Shown here piece by piece: positions 22,593-34,838 of a stretch of DNA of 64,000 bases. The number at the start of each line of letters is the position of its first letter. Position 1 is the stretch's first letter. Source of the stretch: Gerris lacustris (taxonomy: Eukaryota; Arthropoda; Insecta; Hemiptera; Gerridae); contig OX578276.1 of the NCBI GenBank assembly GCA_951217055.1, positions 18,955,430 through 19,019,429 on the forward strand, in the 5' to 3' direction. The notes below the pieces were generated by a model, which worked only from the letters and a program-made list of their open reading frames with translations, made no database searches and had not been told where the DNA came from. The translations under genes were made by a program, and so were the position numbers.

Positions 22593-23045
22593 CCAGGAGA
22601 AGTTATTTTTATGATAAATTTTGATGAAATGTTCAATAATATTTAAATGTACATTTGAAAACTAATAAATGGAAACACTGGGCTAAGTAATTATAAACTC
22701 ATATATGAGAAAGTTTGTCTGAGTTGTCTCGGACCGATTTTTTTTTATAGATTACCACGTATTGAGGTCCCCTGAGTCCGAAAACTTTGATTTTAAGTAA
22801 TATTTTTGTGTCTAGTCTGTCCCGACGCGTGGATTTTGGCAAACAAACTGACATTTTTCACCCCCGATGCGATATTGGGATTTGATCTAAATATAATTTT
22901 ACATCTCAATTTTGGGGACAACCCTTAAAACTCTGAAGAGAATTTCGTCTTAAAAACAGTTTCGACTATATTATGTAAAAATATTCTTAAGAATCGTCCA
23001 TTTAAAGACTACTTAACCATAAAAGGTCGTTTTCCAAGCCAAAAT

Positions 23046-23717
23046 CTAGTCTTTTATACCATGCCCAACTTAATTATTTCTAAAAATTTGTGGTACCCCT
23101 ATTTTTTATACGTATACATATTACTTTTGTATCAACAAATTATTCCCTACATGGTGCCAAATTGCTTCAACGGGCTCAAGACTCCATATTATGGTTTTAG
23201 GAAGAAATCATAAGGAAATTATTAAGAAAATAACTGTACAAAGCGTATTATAGACTACTCAATTGCAGGTAAGTACATAATAATTTTATGAAATATTTTT
23301 CTACAATATATGTTTTAATTTTTAGTATATAATTAAAATACATATTTTTCATGTATATTATATAAACTCTTATGTGTCCATAGGGGTAAAAAAAAACTCA
23401 TTTACAAGGTAATATTTCGTCCCTTATTTGGGAACATCTTCCAACCTTGATAGTAGTCTAAGTAGAAATAATCATTAGAAAGATAATTCGTCAGGTTACT
23501 TCTAGACGGGGCACTAAATCTAGTGAGCCACCTGAGTTTGATGCTTGATGCAGAGATTTTATTTTTGGCTAGCATTTAGTCAACTTGAGTGTGTCTAGTC
23601 TCCCCGTTTTGTGATATCCAGTGGATTTCTTTTATTTAGTTACAAACCATTAACGGCACTAAATCTAATACACATTCAGCTAATATGACGATTAAAACGG
23701 CGCTTCAAACATAGCTC
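23046..23717. other. no gene seen
   Basis: AT-rich sequence without a supported frame or repeat end. Confidence 0.35.
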
Positions 23718-23721
23718 TTAA

Positions 23722-24897
23722 GCCCCGTCCACATCGGACGCGCATCGTGTTTGCAAACGTTTGCTAACAGGGATGCGCGGCCGGTGTGGACGGCACCGCG
23801 CGCACGAACGAATGCTTGTTTGTGTTTGCGGGCGCTCCGGGTAGAGTCGGTACATCAAAGGATGTTTGCTGTTTGTGCGCGTTTGGTGTGGACGCTTTTT
23901 GAGCAAACTCCTTGAGCATTCGCAAACAGCCTGTGGTTTGACTTGGAAACCCGGGAAATGTATATTTTTTTTCATTCGTATTATTTATGACTATAGCATC
24001 AAATTACTATATATAATTAATAATATGTACTAATTAATAAATAGTTATTGAAACTAGAGATGAGTTTATGTAAATCCAATATTAAAAACCGGATTAAATA
24101 GATAAATATATAATATTATATGACATAAAAGTCCAAAAATGCGTCTTACTATTTATATATTATTTTTTTAAATTATGGGTGTCCGTTATAGGGTACACCC
24201 AAATATATATATACAAATAATGATAAATTAAAAACAAATTAAACTGTCGATAAATTAAGAAGATATTTCTTTTTGGGTTGACACAAACGACTGAGTCAAT
24301 AAGAAAACAGAACAAACTAAATATAAATAAAATGTAAACAAAACATAACCCAGGTTATGGGAGCAAGGCTATTCCAGGTCCGCCACAAAATAATTATATT
24401 GCTTTCAAGCTTATTACTTAAGGCACAGGCCTATGGGGCCGATTACATTGATATTTATTTTTTTTCCACCAAAAGAACAGATTTCTATTTGTATAAAATT
24501 TCTATATGTTTTGGCGTTGTATTTTTGTTGAAATAATTATCTAAAATCAGAGGTGATAGAGGAGACATTTTTTTTGACATCCAGACTCTTCGTCATCTTT
24601 TACTATTGCCATTTTTTACTAACTCACCAATGATAATAAATAAGCCGGCGCTTATACCGCGTTTTGATAGAACCATATTACAAAGTTAATGCAAGTGCAT
24701 TATAGTTTAATTTAGTACTTGATGATGTAGTGTGTAAGAAAATAATGAAAAATAACTGGGAACAAGGACAAACGTTTGCAAACACCTGTTTGTCAAGAAT
24801 GCGCGGCCGGTGTGGACGTCGTGCTTGCAGTTGTTTGCAAACGTTTGCAATCGTTTGCAAACCCTGTTTGCGAATGCGCGTCCGGTGTGGACGCGGC
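23722..24897. mobile_element. DNA transposon, TTAA-type, with GTGTGGACG subterminal repeats
   Basis: The left end GCCCCGTCCACATCGGACGC follows TTAA (23718-23721). The right end reads GCGTCCGGTGTGGACGCGGC, then TTTA. Ends and interior carry repeated GGTGTGGACG and palindromic TTTGCAAACGTTTGC motifs (23750, 23785, 23890, 24770-24870). The TTAA flank suggests piggyBac or Kolobok-type integration, but the right copy differs by one base. It has no transposase frame. The GC-rich ends contrast with an AT-rich core. Confidence 0.6.
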
Positions 24898-24974
24898 TTT
24901 ATGCAAAGGTAACCATTCCGCGGCTCGAGACCCTTCCACCACCCCCCCTTACCCCTTTGCAGACTTTACCTGGC

Positions 24975-24982
24975 TATATAAA
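24975..24982 (+). promoter_or_regulatory. TATA box candidate for the recombinase-like gene
   Basis: TATATAAA lies about 35-40 bp upstream of TTCATTATCAACC and 78 bp from the end of the TTAA-type transposon. Spacing to the initiator is slightly long. It fits a promoter for the non-coding exon that follows. Confidence 0.45.
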
Positions 24983-25012
24983 CAATGGCCCTTTTTGACC
25001 ACTTCCTAGTTC

Positions 25013-25135
25013 ATTATCAACCTTGTGCGTGAACAGTTTTTGTTATCCATCAAGATTTCTAAACTCTTCAACAAACTTCAACATTTTGCAACCAACTTCT
25101 ACATCTATACGAGAAAAATTGTATCATCTCCTTAA
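25013..25135 (+). other. putative non-coding exon 1 (5' UTR)
   Basis: ATG-free sequence ending in CTTAA followed by a near-consensus donor GTGAGTAC at 25136. The next coding exon candidate starts with ATG directly at its acceptor (26841), which fits a leader exon spliced to it. The transcription start is inferred. Confidence 0.45.
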
Positions 25136-26048
25136 GTGAGTACACTATTATTTATTTGAAATGTGTAATTCAATTTATAAAGCATAGTACCTATCTGACC
25201 AGTGAATTTGCAAATATTATTACTTCTTTTTTAATTAATAGTTAAAATGTATCATTGATAGTTTTCGTTTCGTGAGATTGGGGGTCGGAAGGAATACTAA
25301 ATGTTTCATAAATTCCTTGTTAACAATATATTGTTTCCTTGTAAACATTTATGAAACATGTTTCATAAATCTCATTGCTGCTATAACTCTACCTTCTACG
25401 GTTTTTTATCAAGCATCTACAACAAATATTGTACTAATTTAATCAGTTATAGAAGTCTTGTTACCCTTTCTTACCTCATTTTAAATTAAACATAATATTA
25501 CTACTGGTTATCACCAGAAATGTCATTAAATATATTTATTGTTAAAGTGTGCTCACACTTCTCGTCACATAACATTTGATAAGGACCCCATCTAGAATAT
25601 TCATATACATTTCTCTTTAATTCCGCATAACTATATCATTTTTTTATTCTATAATACCATATGCTTGATGGTATGTTACTCACATTTATCTGGTTTACTT
25701 CTTTAGATGAATGTGAGGTGAGGAGAATACTGTCAAGCATGGTTTTATAGAATGAACAATTCATACAGCAATGTAGAATTGAACAGTAATGTATATTAAT
25801 GTTCTAAATAGGCTCCTTAATAAATGTTATAAAGTACAAATGTGACGAAGGTTTCACAAGACTTTTATTACTGATTAAATTATTTGTTTCTATTACAATA
25901 TGTCATAGAGATGTTGTTGGTAATGGATTAATTGTTAATTATTAATGGGTTGTACATCCTTGAGAATGACTGTGGAAGGTCGAAATATAAAACAATAAGG
26001 TAGAGGAGTTAAAACATTTTTGAATTAAACATTTCTTTATCCCTACTA
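25136..26048. other. intron 1 sequence, no gene seen
   Basis: AT-rich, without supported frames or repeat ends; upstream of the TA-flanked MITE. Confidence 0.35.
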
Positions 26049-26758
26049 GAGGTCGACCAAGAAGTCATGGAAATGTGAGGAGTGCGCTAGTGTCGTCATG
26101 TACAGTCAGTTTTTGATATAATAGACCACGGTCAAAAAACACAGTGTTGTTCTTTGGTTATTAATCATTTTATTTTTAATAACTTCTAATTGTTTTGCAA
26201 CAGGCAACACTGTACCTGATAAGAAAACACTAATAATATACGATAATATCTTTATATTATTATTTATTGATTATTCATAATAATATTCTTTAAATCTAAA
26301 TAGATTTTCTTCTTTCTATTAATCTATTATATTTATAAAAAAATATAATGGGGAAAAACAAACTAAAAATTCGCAAATATTATTTTTGATTAATTGTCAT
26401 TGAGAGCAATCATTTTTATAATAACAAATACATATTAGGTTTGTTCTAACCCCGTTATTTGTAGCGTCCTTTGCATTTGCATCTTACCGTGGATTTGTGG
26501 CTCGTACAAAAATCGTTTAGGAAAGTTGTGACTATAGTTCGTGCTGTATAAAAACAAACAAAACAGGAAACCTAACAGATTGTAAACCTTCCTGTTGTTA
26601 TTCGTGAGATTTGACATAACTGGGCATGTCATACAAACTAGAAATGGGTATTGTCTTAGCACCCGACTGTACTGACTTCGGCACTACTCGGAAGTTCCGA
26701 TTTTAAACGAAGTTAAGCTTTCCGTTTCTCCCGTGTTCATGACTTCTTGGTCGACCTC
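26049..26758. mobile_element. 710-bp MITE with TA flanks
   Basis: Inverted ends GAGGTCGACCAAGAAGTCAT (26049) and its complement (to 26758), each bordered by TA, as in Tc1/mariner-type insertions. No transposase frame; the interior is AT-rich. It lies in intron 1 of the recombinase-like gene, 80 bp before the putative start exon. Confidence 0.75.
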
Positions 26759-26840
26759 TAGAAAATTATTAAAAAAAATTATAGATCACCTTAGATAGTA
26801 TTTTGTGTGTCACATTTTCTTTTATTTCTTGATTGTTCAG

Positions 26841-27148
26841 ATGAACAATGAAAATTTAGGCACGTTAAAGAAAAGTATACGTCAGATCTTGACACTAATA
26901 TGTAAAAACTCTCTTAATATCAATGTGAAATCAGTTAATTAGAAAGAATCCAGATGGTTTCATATGTGTAAATAAAACCGGAAATGTTATTTCATAGCTT
27001 GCCAATAAAGTAAAGTCATCTTCAGTCGTTTTTTATTTTCATATTCTAAAATTAAAACAATTATTTAATTAATACAATTTTTTTTTAATAATTGAACTTA
27101 ATTAACAAATCCGTATTAATTTTAATATTTTATCTACGATTGATACGA

Positions 27149-27188
<40 letters not shown>

Positions 27189-30100
27189 TCTTTATTTCTA
27201 AATAACAAAATTTTGTATAGCAGTACAACAAAAGACTTTGACACCCATGGCCTCAAGCCGTCGGGCGGAGTTGCACGTCTAACAAGATAATAAACAACTA
27301 AGATCATATAATATATATAAACATATAAACAAGAAAGAACAAAGTATAGTAAATATTTCATTTCCACGGTAGAGCATACTTTTAATTAATTATAAAAATT
27401 TCATTACAAACATACACATATACATATATGTATATACATATATATACACACACATACATACATATATATTTTGATATTTAATTGTAAAATATTAAGCGTA
27501 ATTTATAGTAACTACGTGCTAATTTATTTAGTTTATTATTTATTATATATATCCTTTTTTTTTGATAATTTTTTATTTTATTTTATTTATTTATTTTTTT
27601 TTTGTTACATGTTTAATTAAAGTTAAATTCATCAATCAGCTTTTTCCTGTAAAGCCAAGCCCTTTTGATATAATTTGCCAATTTTTCCCAGTTTTCACTG
27701 TTCATCCAATTTTTGAACTCGTCCGAATCCAGGGTGCTTTTGCCCAGAAAATACATGCTATATTCACTGAGGATTGGACACACTGCAATAAAGTGAAAAC
27801 TGTCCTCCTTTTGATTGAGATTGCAGAGAGCACACCTCCAGTTGTTTTCTTCTCTCCCGTGTCTAAAGTTAAGGTTCAGTGTTTCACCTCTTGCCCGCAT
27901 TATCCAACTCAACAGCCGTCTATCCTCCACACGTTCAAGTATATTATTGTCTTTTCCAAAGCATAATGTCTTATAGTGAATATGGAAAATAGCATTGTTG
28001 GATTTCCGTATATTTTCACTTCCGTTTTCCGCTTCCATGTGCTCTATTAGTCCGATCATGTCCATTCCTAGTGTACATATATTATCCGTATTCAAAGTCT
28101 GTCCGTGAGTATTTGCAAGTTCTATCCAATTTCTGCACCAAAATACCTTTTTTTTAAGAACTTCTTTTACAAAAAAATTTGGTAGTCTGTCTTCCGGCAG
28201 GTCTAGGGCCTGAAGCACATAATTTAGGTTGGTCCTAAGGGTTTTATAGTAAAGAGGTTGAATCCCTGTTTCAAGATAAAGAACATAGTTAGGTGTGCTC
28301 ATAGGTAACATAAATATCTTTTTTAGGAAATAGCGTACTATTTTCTCCACCGATTCCGACTGTATGTATCCCCATACCTGCTGTCCGTACAGAACAATCG
28401 ATTCTACAGCACTTGTAAATACTTTATATTTTACTCGGAAGGAAACATTATTTTGACAAAAAAGATTAGACCAGAGACTGTTGATAGCCCATTTCCCCGA
28501 TTTTAATTTTTCTTCTAAGTGCATTTTCATGCTTAGGTTGGACGTAATAGTTATTCCTAAGTACCTATATTGTGATACTACTTCAATTGGCTCGCCTTTA
28601 AACCACCATTTTTCCTTCTTAGAATTTTTAGCACCGTTCCTAAAAATCAATATTTTCGATTTCTCTAGATTGACCACTAGTGACCAACGATTACAGAATT
28701 CTTCAAGCTCTAATATCATTTTCCTCAAACTTATAGGATCCGGCGCTAATAAAACCAGATCGTCGGCATACATCAGCAGTTTTATATTTTTTCCATTTAT
28801 GCATATTCCTTCGGATAAGGTCTCGTTTAAATCGTTTATATAGAGGTTGAACAAAATGGGGCTAAGCGGGCATCCCTGTCTTAGCCCGGCTTTAATTTCA
28901 AAAAAAGGAGTGACACCTCCCTGATTCCATACACACGCCTCCGTATTGCTATAAATCAATTTAAGAGCCATAATAAATTTTGTCGATACTCCTAAGACGG
29001 CCAACTTGTAGTACAAAGCTTCTCTATTTATAGTATCGAAAGCCGCCTTAAAGTCGACAAAAAACGCGTAGACTTTCTTTCTTTTGACGGATGTGTGCAG
29101 TTTGATAATACTCATAAGATTAAATATATTGTCACAGGTGGAGTAGGATTTTCTAAATCCAGCCTGATTCTCTACGATTACCTTATTACTATCCGTCCAT
29201 TCTATGAGTCTTCTATTAAGCATCCCAGTATACAACTTGCCTAAAGTATCTAAGAACGATATGCCCCGGTAATTAGAAGCCTCGTTGGGGTCTCCCTTCT
29301 TATAAATAGGGAAGATGATTGATTTATTTATTTTATTAGGCAGCTGTTCTAGATTGTAACAATTGTTAAGTAGGCAAACTATTTTCTCGAGTAAAATATC
29401 AGGCGCGTTTTTATAAAACTCTACCGGTATTCTGTCAATGCCTGGAGCTTTATTGTTCTTCAATTTGTTCAAAATAATTTTAAGTTCCTCTAAGCTAAAC
29501 ATTTTATCCAGTTGTTCCACATATTTAGGCTCTAGGTTATTACTAAGAATATAAGGTGTTGGTTTAGTCTGGTTTAACAGCTGATTGAAGTGTTCTACCC
29601 AATTTTCACTTCCGATTGCACCAGCTACAGAGTTTTTGAATCCGTTATATTTTTTTGCTAATCTCCAAAAGCTTTTAGAGTCTACTGCTGCGTCAAACTC
29701 TGCACACGCATTTTCATAATAAAGTTTTCTTTTCCCTTTATATATTAGTTTGTAATTCTTATTTGCAGATAGATATAAATCCCTAGTATACTGATTACTA
29801 CGCTTTTTTAGCAGTGCTAGAGCATTAAATGACTTTTTCCTGGCCTCTTCACAAGTTTGATCGTACCATGGTTCTTTATATACTTTTTTATCTTTCGACA
29901 AATATTTTTTGCCACCGGACGCACTGTCCTTAATAATTGTGGTAATACATTCGACTATTTCATCAACACTGCATGGCCATGGTTTAATTTTACTAATTAG
30001 TGAGCTAACATTATTTTTATATTCTTGGTTGTCGTGTTCAGTCCATACTAGTTTCGGCAGTAGAGGCATAATGTTCTTCTTATCCGTTAGTAATTTTTCC

Positions 30101-33100
30101 CCCAATTTAATTTTGAGTGGCAAGTGGTCTGAAAATAATTCCGATATAAATAATATTAACGCAGGCTCGCTACGCTCGCCTCTTTATTCAGAATTTGTAG
30201 TAAATATTTATTAAATAAAGTTATTGCAGGCTCGCTGCGCTCGCCTGTTTATATAGTAAATATAGTAATTATTTAATCAAATTAAAGAAGGCTCGCTACG
30301 CTCACCTGTTTGATTCAGAATTTGAAGTAAATATTTATTAAATATAAGGTATTGTAGGCTCGCTACGCTCGCCTGTTTATACATAGTCCACAGGCCACCA
30401 TAAGAAGTGAGTCGCTGATTGATAAAGTTTTCTTACCTTATGGAATCGCTTATTTATGCCGTGTCCACCGATGAATTGGGTATATGGCAACTGGGGGCTG
30501 GGCCATTTCTTTTTTGTTGACATACCAAACTTGCCCTTCTGCGGGAACATTGAAAAGAGATAGATAAAGTTTTGATTTTCACAGTATCGTTTAATTAAAT
30601 TATTTCAAAAACAGTGGTACACGTGGCCACCGATAAGAGTGGGCCGTTTGGGGTGGCCACCGCCCCAAACATATCGCTCTGCGGGGACGTTGAAAAGAAA
30701 ACGGCCCACTCGTATCGGTGGCCACCTTTACCACTGTTTTTGAAATAATTTAATTAAACGATACTGTGAAAATCAAAACTTTATCTATCTCTTTTCAATG
30801 TTCCCGCAGAAGGGCAAGTTTGGCATGTCAACAAAAAAGAAATGGCCCAGCTCCCAGTTGCCATATACCTAATTCATCGGTGGACACGGCATAAATAAGC
30901 GATTCCATAAGGTAAGAAAACTTTATCAATCAGCGACTCACTTCTTATGGTGGCCTGTAGACTAACAGTAAATATAGTAATTATTTAATCAAATTAAAGA
31001 AGGCTCGCTACGCTCACCTGTTTGATTCAGAATTTGTAGTAAATATTTATTAAATAAAGTTATTGTAGGCGCGCTACGCTCGCTTATTTATTCAGTATTT
31101 GAACTCTTTTCCTACTTTTATAGACCTTTAATTTTACTTATAACATGCAATGCAGATTAAATTTTTTTTAATAGTCCGCCACATTCTGTGTGAAATTTTT
31201 AATACTTAGATATTCCTTTCCTATAATTCAAGACCTTTAAATTTATGTATAACATGTCATACTGATTTTTTTAGTCATCCTCCATATGGGCCGCCATCTT
31301 GAAAATATGAAGTGTGAAATTTTATTGGTTCCATATTATTTTCCTTCTCTTCAAATGCTGAGATGCATCTATGCGCTAAATTTCGTTGAAATTGATCAAT
31401 TTTTACGCCAGTTATCGTTGGACAAACAAACAAACACACAAACTTTTCAAAGCCCAAGTCTCTGAAATGAAGAACTCACTACGCTCGTTCAACTAATGAT
31501 AATTTATAAGAATTTTTAGTAGAATAGTTAATTTTTTTGTAGATTTTTTTCATAATTGGCCTTAGTGACAAAATCAGTTAATTTTTACTTATCAAAGTTC
31601 TAACAGATAATAGTGTCGGCAAAATTCAATTTTTTTATGAACAGTACACTACAAACGAATTTACCCATGAATGGGACATTTTCATTCGACTATAAACCTT
31701 TAAGCGATAATACTTTCGTTAAACTCAACATTAACATGATGGATTTAATTTCTTACTTAAAATGTAATAATTTCTACATATGATATGCATAATTATATTT
31801 GATATGTCTTTCAGATGACAAGGCAGCACTAGAACGCAGAGCTGTTGATGCCTCTCATGAAATGAGCTTATGGGAGAATTTCTTTAAAAGTTGTCACCTC
31901 AGAGATGGAGTGTTAGGAGATAAAAGTGAGTTTGACTATATGAATGTTACTTGTTTGATGAAATAACACTAACTGTCTCTCCACGTGAATTAAAAATTTT
32001 TAATACTAAAGCAGCTCTCAGCCTTCAAAAGGTCATCATTGCCTAAAGAACCCAAAAATATTTATGTATATATATTTTTAGTTGCCATTATGATAAAATA
32101 ATTTTTTTATTTCATTATTTGTTTAGTTGCCAAAATGATAAAAGACGTCGCTATGGATGTAGAGAGGCTAGGACGCGGACGAAGAACAAGGAGGAAACCC
32201 CTTGTTCCTACCTCCGTTATCCTTGGACAAGGAAGCAGCGAAGGTAAAGTAATCTTAATATTAGTTTTCATTGAAGCAGTGTATTAAATACATTTTATTA
32301 ATAGCTAGTTACTGATACACTGAGCACAGCCTCTTATCGAACGTTGATGTTTTATAAAGAAAGTAAAGTTACTATAAATAAATAATAATGAATGTTTTCT
32401 TGTAGAAGATGCTCCTGAGCTTCAAGGGGCAGAAGATTCTGACGAGTACCACCCACCTGAGTCCTCCAATAGGTCGTCAGATTCAGGTTAGCATTTAAAC
32501 CTCGTAAGTAATTATTTGTCATACATGATCTCCAAAAACTCTTATTTCTATAATGTGTTACTTTTTTGGTCTTTTCTGTATTAATTTTTACGTTTATTTC
32601 TGTTTCAGTTATTTCACCAGAGAAACCAAGGGCCGAAGATTTTGAAAGGGACAGTAACGATTATCAAGTTCACCACATTAGTGAGCAATCAGAAATCAGT
32701 ATGTATAAATTTTTAACTTTTTAATTTTGATTAAAAATACTTGTTCCGCCTTTCACATTATTATTAATTAATTATTTACTATTATTTAGGTAGCAAAGAA
32801 GAATTCTGGTGCAATTATTGCCAAAAAAAGGTGGCAACATTTTCCCGCTGCATGCTCACCCACAAAGACAAAGAAGACGTTAAGATCATTTTAAATCTGA
32901 ATGACCCTGGTGCAAGAAGAAAACGTTTTAGTATGTTAAGGGCACAGCATCAATTTGAATTTGTGGCTATTGGAGGAAAACCCAAAGAAAACAAAAGGCC
33001 GTGTCCGCATTGCAAGAAGTTTGTTTTGCCAAAAAATTTGAGTCGTCACGTTAGTGTATGCACTGGCACTGAGGAGGCGAAAAGGCTTGTGCAGCAGAAT

Positions 33101-34777
33101 AGTAGGCGCGTCCTTATGGATACAAAAGATGAGCTAACCCTTCCTTCGAGTTCTGATGTGAAGGCGTTGATAAGTGGGATGATGGAAGACCAGTACCTAC
33201 CTACAGTAAAATCCGACCAATTGATTTTAATTTTTGGTGCTTATATGTTAAACAAATACCCTAAGGACCATCATTTGCGCAACAACATAAGACGGCGAAT
33301 GAAGCAGGCTGCACGAATCCTTGTAGAAGTCAAGAAATTGAACCCTGCAGTGACGTCTTACAAAGATTTAATATCACCGAAAAACTACGAATTTTTCTTG
33401 GATGCAATAAAGCAGATAGCAGGATTTGACAAGGGCTCCTTTAGGGTCCCTAGTTTGGCATCAGAGTTGGGATATGTGACCCATGCCGTAAGTGAGAGGG
33501 CCTATTACGAAGCCACGACAGCAGCTGACGAAGCATGGAGACTTACGGTTGCAAGGTGGCAAGATTGCTATAAGCGGTCTTTTAATGACATGGTTGCTCG
33601 CCACGCGAAGCGTACGTTGGACGAGAACAAGTGGAGAAAAGAAGAAAGGTTGCCCCTTGCAAGTGACGTCTATGAATTACTTACAGCTATTAAGAAGAAG
33701 GGTGAGGAGGCCGTCCAACAGCTGAACGAAAGATTTGACAGGAAGACTTGGCGGACGGTAGGAGAATGCGTGTTAATAGAGCTTCTTCTTTTTAATAGAA
33801 AGAGAGTAGGAGAAACGCAATACATTCTCCTATCCGACTATGCAAGAAGAGGAACCATCACCAAAGAGGACGAGAAATATGAACGACTCTTTGTGGCCCA
33901 GAAGGTCTTTGTAGGGAGGCTTAAAAGAGTACTAATTAGGGGTAAAAGGAGCAAGGGTGTACCTATTTTTTTCACCTCGGAAATGGAGAAAGCTCTGGAA
34001 GTATTCATTTCCTTCAGGGAAACGGCTGGAGTTTCAATGGAAAATCCCTATGTGTTTGGCATACAAACCACTAAAAATGGCACCCTGCAGGCATATACAA
34101 TCCTTAGAAAGTATGTCAACACCACAAATGTGAAATTCCCCCAAAGAATAACAGGTAACATTATGCAAACATATATAAATATATTTATATCTACTACTTT
34201 AAACATATTATATCGTAATGCCAATTATACCCTAAATTATCATTTTTAGTAAACGAATTTTAATTACTTACTTTAAAAGATTTACCAGAGAGAAGGTACA
34301 TTTATCTCCTCTCTATCTCGTCTACATTCATCTCCTAGATACATTTATATTACTAATTATACTACTACTATAATTAATAATTCATATTTAATTCATTTTT
34401 ATTATAGGAACAAGTCTACGAAAACTGCTGGCCACGATGACAATGTCAATGGCCTTTACTTCTGCCGATGGCCGAAATTTAGCCGATTTCATGGGCCATA
34501 CCGAGCAGACCCATTTCAATTTCTATTGCAAACCAAATGATTACGTCCACTTGTGCCAGTTGTCGGCGGTGCTGGATCTTGTGTCCGATCCGGCTAAGTT
34601 TGCAGAGATGAGGGGGAAAAGTCTCCAGGAAATCATTCATGCCTACGACATTGAGTATAGCAAAGGTAATATAATTTTATAATGACATTTTAATGCTTGA
34701 GTTAAATGTTGTACAATGACATAATGAAAATGGTATGGCATACAAGGAGTATAACAGCATGCATGTAGCGCATAGTA

Positions 34778-34838
<61 letters not shown>

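Noticed and set aside
22560..22600. tRNA gene
   Set aside because: Only a T-arm/B-box is present. There is no acceptor stem, D-arm or anticodon arm.
23718..24901. Certain piggyBac assignment
   Set aside because: The right flank is TTTA, not TTAA, and no transposase is present, so the superfamily is left open.
28481..28843. Plus-strand frame inside LINE C
   Set aside because: Antisense shadow of the reverse transcriptase.
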